The translations under genes and the position numbers were made by a program. A stretch of DNA of 64,000 nt from Cunninghamia lanceolata (lineage: Eukaryota; Streptophyta; Pinopsida; Cupressales; Cupressaceae), in the NCBI GenBank assembly GCA_027924645.1, contig BSBN01000293.1, forward strand, positions 5,604,501 through 5,668,500, written 5' to 3'. Shown here piece by piece: positions 33,762 to 44,473 of the stretch (within the stretch, counting starts at the first letter, position 1; every line of letters begins with the position of its first letter). Below the pieces are notes generated by a model. That model had not been told where the DNA came from, made no database searches, and worked only from the letters and a program-made list of their open reading frames with translations.

Positions 33762-36700
33762 TCATGATGTATCTCCATCATGTTCTTCAGCTGATTCATG
33801 CGGGTCATCATCATGTGCATCGCTTCCTGAACCTTCGCTATCCTGATGATGATGCTGCTGCATATGGGGTTGCATGCTGCTCCGGATCTGTTCATATGAT
33901 TGCACAACCTGATCTATTCCTCCACCATCTTGAGTCTTTGCCTTGATAATGGCATGCTTGTGTGCTTCATACTTATCCCTACTGTTATCCAGCTTATTTT
34001 TCCTATCTTGCAATGTCTCATTGTAGGTCTCTATCTTGACCTTGATTCTCATCACCTTATTTATAATCTCCTCTGTCAAGTGGATGAGTGGACCATCTTC
34101 TTCCATTTAGAAGTTGTTGCGCAGAGCCTTAAGGGCAGAGTCTTCATCTTGATTCTCTATTTTTTCCTCTACTTTGCCTTCTAGTGTTTCTAGCATATCT
34201 GCCTCAATGCCCATTAAGTCCCGCAATTTCATGCCGATCTCCCTCAGCTTATTATTGCATCTCTTGAGGACTCTGCATTCGAACTGCACATCCTTATACC
34301 AGATGTTCACTAATAGTGCAGTATTATTATTCAATATTTGCTTACTAATAAGCAGTTGTGGGTTTATCTTCCTTATTTCTCCCAAGAGACTCATGACCTT
34401 TTCCAGCCTGTAAGACCTCTTCCCGGTCTGCATCTGCAATTTATCCACCTTGGTCTTGGAGTCACTTAATATGCTCCACCTCTTCAAAGAAGTCCTCATT
34501 ATTTCTATAGCATCATCCAATGTGGATGACATCCATTTCCTTATTATGGAAGCCTCATGTTTCATGAGGTTCAATTTATTTACCTCCTCCTGAGAAATGG
34601 CAGTCAATGGGACTGCAGCTTCATTTGTAGTATCATCAGGATTGGTCAAGCCTTTAATATAGGCATGCAACTGAGCAATGTGCTCTTTATGTTGCTTATT
34701 CTTCTCTTTCTCTCTTTTCACTTTCTGAATTAGAGAGTCAATGATATCCTTACCTTCTTGACCCTCTTGTTCCTCGTTGGCAAAACCCAAATCTACTGTG
34801 CTTATCTGAAATTCATCCACAGTGATTTTGCCCTTCTCCTTCTCCACCGTAGGTATAGCAATTTGTGCGGTCCTTCTCCCTGTCACCGGATCTCTCTTGA
34901 TGGCCGAAGTCATTCTGGCCTTCCTCGTGGGCTTCATTATATCCACGGAGAACAGGGTGGAGACGTCGAACTCTTGAATTTCAAGTTCCTCCTCAACGTT
35001 TACCTCTTTTGTCAACCATGGAGGTACCTGATCATGTTTTTCGGCATCATGCTGCTGTTCACCCATACCTCCCGTTTCTATTAACAAGTGTTGTGGAGAT
35101 GGTGATTTTGCTTTCTCTCCCTCATGATGCTCGCTTTGCTATTGATCCTTCGGTGCCTCCTCCTATTGAGGGATTTCTTTTTCTGGGGGAGCATCTTCTC
35201 GGTGTGGGGAACCCTGCGGTGCATCTGTATGTAGGTCATGATGATCATGATCTTTCTCCATCATTACTTCACCTGTCCCCAGTTCTTCCCCTTGTGTAGG
35301 TTGATCATCCTCCTTTGGTTTCTCTGTTCCTGGTGGCATGTCCACCGTTCTGGATGCTGTGAGGTCTGCTTGAAGTAACGGCATCTGTTCTGTTCCTGCA
35401 CTATCCACCTCTTGTGTCTTAGCAGTAGGATCTTCTATTGCTGCTTTTTCCTCATCAGCCTTTGCTTCTTGGACCTCTACTATAGCAGGTCCTGCTGATG
35501 TATCCTGTGGGCTTTGTTGGCCTGATTCAATAGCATGGCCTTCAGATTCTGCCATCTCTACCTCTTTTGTTGGGTGGCCCTTATCAGGTGATCCTGCTGG
35601 CTGTTCAGGATTTGCGTCCTGTTTCTCTGTCAGATCTACCACTGCAGGACTTGTCACCTCTGCGATCAGTGTGTCCAGGCCCATTTCCTGAGCTACTTGC
35701 TCTGGACTCTTTTCTTGCTCCGCCTCTACTTGTTTCATCTCCTCAAGCACTGATTGAACAGATGGAGGCTTGTGAGGAGTCATGCTGGTACTAGCAGCCA
35801 GTGTTTCCATCTTCTATGCAGACACATCCTGCACAACCTCATCATCAGACAGGTCGATTGTCTCTTCCAGTGAGACATGTCCTTTTGCTTGCATCTAGGA
35901 GGTTTCCTTTTGTTGCTCTTCAGCAAATTCAGTTTTGAACTTGACAATGGTAGGAAGTGGAATGTTATGTTGAAGTTCCTTTGGCACTTCACTACCTGCC
36001 CCTTGTACTAGTGCAGGAGGTTGGCTTATTTCACCTCTCATGGAGGTTCTTGGTTTCTTAGGTGTGGTAGGAACCAGCACCCGCGGAGCTCTCCTCTTTC
36101 TTCTTATTATCAGTGGAGCTTCTTCTTCTTCAGGCTCCTCCTCCATGAGGATATCTTTTCCTAGTTGTTTGGAAGACTGACCCACTTCTTGGGACTCAAT
36201 GATTCCAGCCTCTACTGTCTTGCTTTTCTTGGGCTTTTCCTTCTTTGGAGGGGAATCTAATCCTGATCTTGATCCTGCTGCCTCCTCAGCTATAAACACT
36301 GCCCTCTCAATTATTATACCTTTCGGTCCCTTTTCCACCTTCTTACCCCTTGGGGATCTTTTGCTTGGCTGTTGAGGTGGAGGGATTCTCTCTCTCTTGG
36401 TCTTCCTCTTCTCCAGCAGGAAGTCATCATATTCATCTGCAGGGATGTCCTGCCCCTTCTTCTTGTTGTCCATCATGATGGCAACACCCCTTTTCTTCAA
36501 TGCCTCTATTTGTGCATCTACCCAAGCTTGGGTCAAGTGTAGGGTTTTGGCAAGGAATAGGTCTAAGGATATATCCTCCTGCATGGTGAGGTCAGGTGCA
36601 GAGATGGTATCATTATAAATCTTTTTCTGCTCATACTCATCTGCCATTATCCTACCGTCATCATTCTTTAGCTCTTGAGGGAGAGAGATGCAGTCAAATG

Positions 36701-38077
36701 TTCTAATCTGGTTCAGAGTCAACCTCTGATACCTCCTTCTCCTGGCCTCTGCCTCATCTTCGCAGTCAGCCCAAAAATCCTCTAGGTGCCTCTGGTGAAT
36801 AGGCTTTCCTAGAATCTTCTGTATTCTGCCGTAAGGATCATATGGTCTGGTTATTGGAAAAGGCTGTAGATTCATCTTATTCAGGGTGACCATCACCTTC
36901 TTTATATTGTCAGAGTCAAGGCACATGTAGTTGCTGATGCTGACTGGGAACAAAATTGGTGGCAGCTTCTTGGCATCCTTATACATCTGTATCATGGTGG
37001 AGTCCTGCCTGATAAATTCCATTAACACTATTGCATCAGTAGGATATCTTGGCAGCATTAGGGGATGTCCTTCAAAACCCTCAACCCTTATATAGGAAAA
37101 GGTGGCAAATTGTATGTACCATGCTTGTATACTGCCTCTTGAGCCTCCATGCTCAATCTCTTTGTTCTATCTTCTTCCATGGTCCTTACCAGATGCATAG
37201 AGAATGCATCATTGACCAGTTTGTAGTCCTTGAGATAATTGGTTCTTTGCAGCTGGGGATAATGATCCCAGATATATGCTGCATTTGTGCCTGTCAGTTT
37301 TCCATCTGTGACTAAGGCATCAAAAGTGCCTCTATAAGCACAAGAATAAACAATATAAGATGTCATGTAGAATGTACAATCTGAACCTCCCAGGTTCATC
37401 AGCTGCTCATGCAGAGCATCACTTATTATTTGGCCCCACAGTGGCTTGATGTCTGCATACAGACACATCATTATGATTTCGTACATCCAATCTCTAAATT
37501 CACTAGTATCAGGCTGGCCAGTCACCCTGTTCAGGAGGGCAATCACGTACTGATACTCCTCATTGAAATCAAACTTGAACATGTGCACAGGAAGCTTGGC
37601 CGCTGCATTGTATGTGCTGTTCTCAGCCCGCCAAGCATACATGTTCTTTCTGGCTGCCTTCTTGTTGGCCTCGTATTCTCTTTCAGACTTCTTCAAGTCT
37701 ACACTCTTTACCTTACTGCCCATTGGCAGTCCAAATGTCCGGGAGAGACCTTTGATGGATAGGTCTACATACACCCTCCCATGCTTCACCACCTGCCTCG
37801 TCTGAGGGTTATAATTCTGGGCACACTCAATGACGAGCTCCGGAGACTCCATGGAGTATGGGAAGCCAGCAGCGTTCTACATACCCGATACAAACACTGC
37901 ATCCAATACCGGACTCTTGTCACGTCCATCATTTAGCTTGGCTGACCAGGCTTCCAGGTTGGTAATCCCCTGATGGGTGTCTGTAATTGCTCCATATTTG
38001 AACAGGACCCCTCTCTGAGAAGAGAACATAGGCCTGCTGAATTCCTCCTAACTCTTGATTAATCATTTTTCAGCCAT
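33762..38077 (-). pseudogene. U3-encoded long ORF of element C, best preserved copy
   Basis: The ATG at 38077 opens a frame broken at TGA and TAG codons, then open from 37852 to 37088. A small indel near 37110 changes frame, after which 37058-35895, 35810-35163, 35087-34107 and 34106-33762 all share one frame separated by in-frame stops, three of which I read as TAG. About 1,438 codons in total. Order: conserved N-terminal domain (GRVYVDLSIKGLSRTFGLP; FRDWMYEIIMMCL; FYMTSYIVYS); a second block around LMLPRYPTDAIVLMEFIRQ and LEDFWADCEDEAE; a K/R/E-rich centre with basic stretches (LIIRRKRRAPRV); an acidic E/Q/P-rich linker; a coiled-coil-like stretch with WMSSTLDDAIEIMRTSLKRW; and a His/Asp/Ser-rich tail (HMQQHHHQDSEGSGS). 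No known enzymatic motif. Related copies are in A and E. Function unknown. Confidence 0.7.
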
Positions 38078-39473
38078 GAGTACCTGCAATTAACAACATC
38101 TCTTCTCACAAAAAGGGATATACATGCATACATATTGCAATCATCATGCCTGAGCATCAATTTCAACATTACTTACTCATATGGATGCATAACCAAAACT
38201 TACAACATCATATAGAAACAACATGATGAGGGTTTCAATTTACTTACCTGGTTATGTAGATTTTCCTTTATACCAATATATCATCAAGACGCTCTTGATT
38301 CAACTGCTGATCACTTCCTTCCTTCTATTTGTGAGCTCGAATTGCGCAACGGTAGCTGTTATGCAGATATAGAGGCTGGTGTTCTGTAAAACAATTTTAA
38401 CATAGGTAAATGTAACAATGGCGGTTGAATTACCTTTTAACCTCGCATTTAGGGTAAATTTAGGGCAACTCTAACAAGTTAGATTGCAATCTTTGATCAT
38501 TCGTGCGAAAACTCAGGATCTCGCCAGGTATTTCATTGGGTTCCGGGATCGGCGGGAATCACCTACCATATCTGCGCGCATTTAATGATAATGGCGGCAA
38601 AGGGAGTGGGGGGATATCCATATGACAAGATATCATGAGGGCAGGATGATATTCACAAATATCGGGTTGAGTTTCAATATCATCCTCCCTAGTCTTGAAA
38701 TTGTTATCGCGACAAGATTCGGATAACAATGCACCTTTCGTTTAATTTAGCACATCAGGAGGGTATTTCGGTTTATCGGGTGATGTTACAAAATAGGATG
38801 ATGATGTTCGAAACTTACTCGTCATTGAAATCAAACTTGAACATGTTTGTAAAATATCCTGTCGTAATGTAAATATGATGATGATGTCATCAGGATGTTT
38901 GTTTCTTCGTTTATCGTATTCAGATGATGTCATCAGGATACTTGCTAAGGGTGATATTTCACGTCAGGAGGATATTAACAAATATTGGGTTATATTTGAA
39001 AACATGATGCTCGCGGTATAAAAGACCGCTTGACGGGAAAGACTCACTACTGCCTAAAGTTGACGTCCGGATATTTGAGCCGCAGGATATATCAGGGGAT
39101 GTCTCAAATATGATGATGATGTTCGAAACATGACTGAGGTTATAAAATATGACCCCCCTCTTGCGAATATCAAGTTTGACCAAGACTTTGACTGTTCATA
39201 ACTCTCACATCCTGATGAATATCAGGGTGATGTAAAAAGCAAACCTGCATAAAATTTAATGTTCTTTCAGAATATGAGGTCACAGATACGAAATATGAAT
39301 TTTGACAAACTGACCTCATACTGGGGACTTACCTCATCCTGACTCAACGTGATGATGCACTTGACTGATTTTTTACCAAACCGCCAGAAAGCAAGAAACA
39401 CAAACCAAGCCAAAAGAAGTTGGGTCCCTATTTTTCCAAGTCAAAATGGGGCGTGTTGTGTAACCACACAACA

Positions 39474-39478
39474 AATCC
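39474..39478. repeat. Target-site duplication of C, right copy (AATCC)
   Basis: Follows the CACACAACA end of C; identical to 32778-32782. Confidence 0.9.
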
Positions 39479-40939
39479 ATACCCTAAGAACACAACCAGA
39501 GATCTGTAAAGAGTGCATAGAGGATAGAGAAAGCTATGAATTTATGCATAAATTGGAATATAGAAATGAGGAGATTCGTATACATATTATAATACTTGTT
39601 TCAAGCTGGTTGTTCCCGTTAATGTCCTATAAACTAGTATCTTTGCTTTATGCAAGTTCTCTCAATTTAGTTAAGTAAACCTTATAAATCAATGTCCAAA
39701 CTCAAAACAAATCGCAGTGTTCGGTATTTACGGTACCTCTGGGTCACGTTTACGGGTAATGCCGTCACGTTGAACCAAGTACCTCACGCCTAACATAGTT
39801 GCAACAACGATGTCTGGGCATCATCCCTCTAAATCATTGAGGAGTAATAAGGAACATGTCGAAGTTAAATCCGCAGGAAGGGAAAATCTCCTCGGATATC
39901 TCATTAAAAAGATAAACTAAAAAGAGAGGATGAGTCTATTGAACTAATGATTACCATGATACTCATTTGGAAAACACTCCAAGCATATTATCAGAAAATA
40001 GGGTTTATTGATACATGGGTATAGATTGGGGAGGACATGTGAAATGTCAGATAGGGCAACTAGGCCGATCTACAAATGCTATCTATCATATACTTTCACC
40101 TTGCCCTTGCAGATCATGGTGAAAGTACTCGGGAATCATGAATGGACTTAGTCACAATAATTATCTAATTTGGCTTGGGGAAGCAAATTAGATTTCATGG
40201 GTAGATACCTTATAGGGATTCCTCCACACTAGGTCTAACTAACAAACACCCCTTTAGGTGTTTGTGGTAGTGGACTAACTTCCGTCCCTGTTTCACCAAG
40301 TGGGTGGCAGCCAACGAAGAATTGTCTGGGGCAGGGAATAACCCTAGAAAGGGCTAGGTACCCACTCATAGTTACATCAAACATAGTGCAAAACAGAACT
40401 ACATGTTCGTATTCCCCGCGTTAGTCACATCCTAAGGAGGGGGCCTTGATCCTATGGATACAGGGTATGTAGGCAGTCTGGATGGTGAAGGATGCCCCTA
40501 GTACTCAGGTCCCCTAGATGTAGGGTGTCCTACAATTAGCATTGTGATCTTAATCCTCTGAGTAGTGATTACTGAGTTGTGTTAACAGGAGATTGTTAAG
40601 TTAATTTTGTGCAGATAAGAAGGATACAGTTACTAGAGGAGAAGCAAGCTATCGAAAAAGAATGTAGAATGTAATGTATGACTTAAGGTATGAACTGATC
40701 CGTTGTGCTACATAATGTACCTTCTCTCGTAATGTACTCTAGCTTCACTGGATTTAAACTTGATGATCTTTTAAGAACCTAATGATTCTAGGAAATTAAA
40801 TTTCAAGTTTCATCACATTTCTATAGCACTTCTGGAAGAATTTCACATTTCCTACATCTGCCAGATCAAAATTTTTATTCATTGGTATTTTTAAAACAAA
40901 TTTTAATTTGATTTATTTAGGACGAGTCAGGTCCTTATA
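39479..40939 (+). repeat. R1 3' LTR, second part
   Basis: Matches 24479-25935 and ends GGTCCTTATA, where the 5' LTR has AGTCCTTACA, so the terminal CA has changed to TA by a transition. Confidence 0.8.
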
Positions 40940-40944
40940 GACCA
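40940..40944. repeat. Target-site duplication of R1, right copy (GACCA)
   Basis: Differs from the left copy AACCA by one transition. Confidence 0.6.
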
Positions 40945-41164
40945 AAACACAGACTCAACAAGACACAAGAAAAGAAAACACACCAACCAAATTGTACAAA
41001 ATATACATGTACATATAATACATTATTTGGATATGACCTACCTAGGCCTAAAAGTAATGTTTGAGGACCTGTCAATTGACTAGAAATGGAACATCCTCAC
41101 CTATTAAAGTCTTGAGCCTATAGTTACTATCACCTAAAATTTTTGATATTTGGAAGAGACCAAT
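40945..41164 (-). other. Element A sequence after pol, non-coding
   Basis: Short stretch between the integrase stop and the R1 insertion. It continues into 10012-10757 when R1 is discounted. No feature is recognised. Confidence 0.5.
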
Positions 41165-43159
41165 CTAGAGCTTATCAAATTTCCCATGATCACCCTTCCT
41201 CTCATGGGCCTTATCCCATGATAGGACTAAGTCTGAAATCCTAAAGGCTTTTACTCTGGCTCTTTTGTCAAACCAACATTTGATAGTAGCTTGATGTTTG
41301 GCAAATTGATCAATTGCCATGTCTCTTTTTTCTTCTAAGTGCATCAGTTGTAACAACCTTACTTCTTGTTTATTGTCAATACTAGGTATTCTTGGGCAAA
41401 TTGTAGGGTAGGGATCTTTAGGTTGATAGGGAAGATGGGATCCACCCAATAAACTAACTAGTAGGGAGAATTTCCCAATGCAGTCTTCATTCTGGTCCTG
41501 TCTACCCACAAGGCATACTTGAGTAGAGTGTTCCACTCCCTAGGATTCTTTTCAATTAACTTTTTGATGATATTCAGTAGGTTCTCATTAGTTGATTCAG
41601 CTAGGCCATTGCCTTGGGGATAGTAATTAGATGAAAACTTTAAAATTATCCCATGGTCAAATGCCCAACTAGAAAATTTGAGAGATGCAAAGGCAGGTCC
41701 ATTATCACAAACTAGAGCATAAGGGATTCCATACCTGGTGGTGATGTTGCTCTCTAGAAACCTGATCACATCATCTAAGGTGCAAGTCTTACTTCTAATG
41801 GCTTTAGTCCATCTGGTGCAGTAATCTGTAATTGTCAGCACATACATGTGTCCTATGGAGGATGGAGGATTGATTTGACCAATGAAATTCATGTCCCATT
41901 CTATGAATGGGTGCATCTCCATCACAGGTTGCAATGGTTGAGCTGCATACTTTTCCTTATTTAAAGCAGTTTGACATGTATGGCAGAATTTGATGTGCTC
42001 AGTGGTATCTTTGAAGATAGTTGGCCAATAATATCCTACCCTCAGGATGGCATGTGTGGTATCCAGATGTGATCCATGGGATGTACCAAATTTATCATGT
42101 AATTCTAAAAGGACTTTGGCTGCATCTTGCTTATCCAAACATTTGAGGTATATCCCCTCATAATTTCTTTTAAAGAAGACTCCTCCTTTGATCATATACT
42201 TCTATGATTTAGTCCTTAGAGCTCTTCTCTAAGGTGCATGCATACGGGGTGGACACCTTTGAGTAATCAGGACATGCCTAATGTTGGAGTTCCAGTCATC
42301 ATGTTCATTTGTATCTAATGCATATTGCTGACTTGTCAGATTAGGATCTATTTCTGCTATCATTTGGCTAAGGGCTTGTCCCCTGACTAACTTCATTAGA
42401 GTTATATCCATATCATATTCTTTTAGTATGGTGACCCACTTGGCTCTCTTCTCCCTTGGTTCATTCTACATGAGGAGCATCTTTACAGTTGAGTCTGGCA
42501 CTACAACAATCACCTTGCTTCTGAGGATATAATGCCTAAATTTCTTCACAACTCTAACTAAGGAAAGAACCTTCCTTTCTACATCCATATATTTGAGTTC
42601 AGCATCTCTAAATGGAGATCTCATGAATGCAATGAGCTTCTCTTCCTTTGCTTCACTCCTCTGTGTCAGGATTGCTGCACATGTATGTTCTAATGCAAAT
42701 GAGTAGATGTAGAAATCCCTAGTATAGTCTGGACTGATCAGGACTGGGGCATCTGCAATGGCTTTCTTGATGTCTTCAAATGCTGCCTTTTCTTTAAGAG
42801 TCCATTGGATCTTAGAATCCTTCTTTAGCATGGCATTGGGAGGTCTCACAATCTTTGCAAATCTAGTAATGAACTTCCTGACGAAGTTAATCTTACCAAA
42901 GTAAGATTTAAGTTCCTTTTTACTTCCTAGAAGATATAATTTCATAATTGAATCCACCCTTGCAGGTTCAATGGTTATCCCATTCTTAGATATGACATGA
43001 CCAAGTAATTTACCTATGGTCATCCCAAAAATGCATTTCTTAGGGTTCAGTGAAATGCCATAATGCTCATATTTCTTCAATACTTTTGTGAGATTTTCTA
43101 TATGATCACCTCTCTACTTTGAGAATACTGTCATATCATCCATATATATTATGATGCAC
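41165..43159 (-). pseudogene. Element A pol, C-terminal part: RT catalytic motif, RNase H, integrase
   Basis: Minus strand. It opens just after the D insertion with IIIYMDDM (codons 43146-43132), the RT active-site motif. Thumb and RNase H regions follow (43080-42466; KKCIFGMTIGKLLGHVISK; AAILTQRSEAKEEKLIAFM; KYMDVERKVLSLVRVVKKFR). Integrase (42195-41458) has a zinc-finger end (FCHTCQ) and the DDE residues in WDMNFIG, VCDNGPAF and NGLAESTNENL. From 51141 to about 41460 all segments share one frame when D is removed, interrupted only by stops (mostly TAG). A frameshift near 41460-41400 moves the integrase C-terminus (WFDKRARVKAFRISDLVLSW) to another frame, ending at 41165. The order RT-RH-IN identifies Ty3/gypsy. 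Confidence 0.85.
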
Positions 43160-43164
43160 TAACC
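43160..43164. repeat. Target-site duplication of D, left copy (TAACC)
   Basis: Identical to 50207-50211. It fixes the D start at 43165. Confidence 0.85.
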
Positions 43165-44416
43165 TATTGTAAGTATGAGGTGAACCAGTGATGTCATTGA
43201 TGTCAACTTACTCATATTGCATTGGTAAGAAGGTTTGGATGAGTTGTGTGCTGTTGTTATTGAGGAAATCAGTCTCCATCCGGAACAGTGAAGAACAGTG
43301 ATGAGAAGAAGGCAAATGTACTGTATAGGTTAAGAACCAGAGGATGCAGATTAAAGGGTTTGTAGATATGAGTCTTGAGATGCTTCAGCTAAGATTTCAG
43401 AGGTCTGCATGAAGATTTGAAGAAGTTGTGGCTGTCTGTGTGGAACCGGTTCAGGCAAGTGTTCAGAGGTGACAGAGGATCACAGAAAGGTCTGGTGAGG
43501 TCCGGAATTGTATTATCCTAATCTGCAGATTGGAAGGAGTGTTTGGGATGTCCTTATGATGTGTCATCTCGAGTTGTGTATGATTTTGAGGTCTGGAAGT
43601 ACATTTTGCATTGTGACAGTGGCGACAGACTGTGTTCTTGAAGTACCGGATGATGAAGAGAAGAATTCCTATAAGCTGATGAAGTGCGGATGTTTTTGAT
43701 GATTCAGGGAAGGTTATGATGATCATTGGATCATATCTAGTTCATGTTGGCAGTCCACATTGAAGTTAGAGTTAGATTTGATGTTATGGCTACCAGTTGT
43801 TGGTGTTCTTCCTGTAACAGGCCGATCAGATGTTCTACACGCCTTGCGAATGTTATTGTGATGTTTGCTGACTTAGATGATTGTTCCTAAGTCAATGTCT
43901 TGTATAAATAAGTGTTGGAGAACTCATTTTGAGGTGTGGATTGTGTGGATGAGTGTGGCATAGCAAAGAGAAGTGTGAAAGGCTAAACAAGGATTTTTGG
44001 GCTTAAATGAAACTGATCCGGACATGGTAGAGATGTCATTCTCCAGTTCAAGATTGTGATTCTTATCACTTTGTAGACAGTGTGTCTCCTTGTAGACAGT
44101 GTGCCTCTTTGTGAGCAGTGTGCTCAGGTAGTGAGCCCTAATTGGCATGTGCCATTCATTTTTCTTATTCTTCTAACAGAGAATAATCCTTGGGTTAATC
44201 ACCCCATGGTTTTTCCCTTAACTAGGTTTTCCACGTCAAAATCTTGGTGTTCAATGTGTTGATGTTTATCTGCTCTTGTGTTTATGCATTATGCTTTCAT
44301 GGATGGTTAATTGATATGCTGTTAACTAACAAAGAAGAATCAAGTGTTTGAAGAAAGAACAAGTTTTTATACAACTGATTCACCCCCCCTCTTAGTTGTA
44401 TGCCCTAGATTCAACA
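43165..44416 (+). repeat. Element D 5' LTR
   Basis: 1,252 bp, ending GATTCAACA. It begins TATTGTAAGTATGAGG, where the 3' LTR has TGTTACAAGTATGAGG. The three differences are transitions, including loss of the canonical TG. Confidence 0.85.
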
Positions 44417-44418
44417 AT

Positions 44419-44430
44419 TGGTATCAGAGC
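44419..44430 (+). promoter_or_regulatory. Element D primer-binding site (iMet type)
   Basis: TGGTATCAGAGC two bases after the 5' LTR end. Confidence 0.9.
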
Positions 44431-44473
44431 CAAGTTCCTCTGAAAGGAGCTTAACCACTTGAGGAGATCCAGG

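Larger units (their letters stand above)
32783..39473 (-). mobile_element. Element C: 6.7-kb solo LTR carrying a long ORF
   Basis: C begins TGTTGGTCATGATGTTAG and ends GTAACCACACAACA, with an exact AATCC duplication. Both ends and the middle match the 7.1-kb LTR of A, but no internal region, primer site or second LTR is present, so it is best read as a solo LTR left by recombination between two LTRs. On the minus strand it reads 1.4 kb of U3, the long ORF (38077-33762), a CTATAAAAGG box and about 0.8 kb of R-U5. A complete element with other termini is less likely, because A places the same unit at both its ends outside pol. Confidence 0.75.
10758..40939 (+). mobile_element. Element R1: large non-autonomous LTR retrotransposon, hosting B and C
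   Basis: R1 starts TGTCACAACC and ends CCTTATA (CCTTACA in the 5' LTR). The 5' LTR is 10758-14555 plus 24269-25935 (about 5,465 bp without B). The internal region is 25936-28790, and the 3' LTR is 28791-32782 plus 39479-40939 (about 5,453 bp without C). TGGTATCAGAGC two bases after the 5' LTR is an initiator-methionine-type primer site, and AGGGGAGAAGGA directly before the 3' LTR is a polypurine tract, so the plus orientation is secure. The 2.86-kb internal region shows no gag, protease, RT or integrase motif, which makes it a LARD-like element dependent on proteins in trans. Its autonomous partner is not in this window. Confidence 0.8.

Noticed and set aside
32783..39473. Element C as a DNA transposon with TGTTG/CAACA inverted ends
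   Set aside because: Only five terminal bases are inverted. The whole unit matches the LTR of A, and the 5-bp duplication fits LTR integration.
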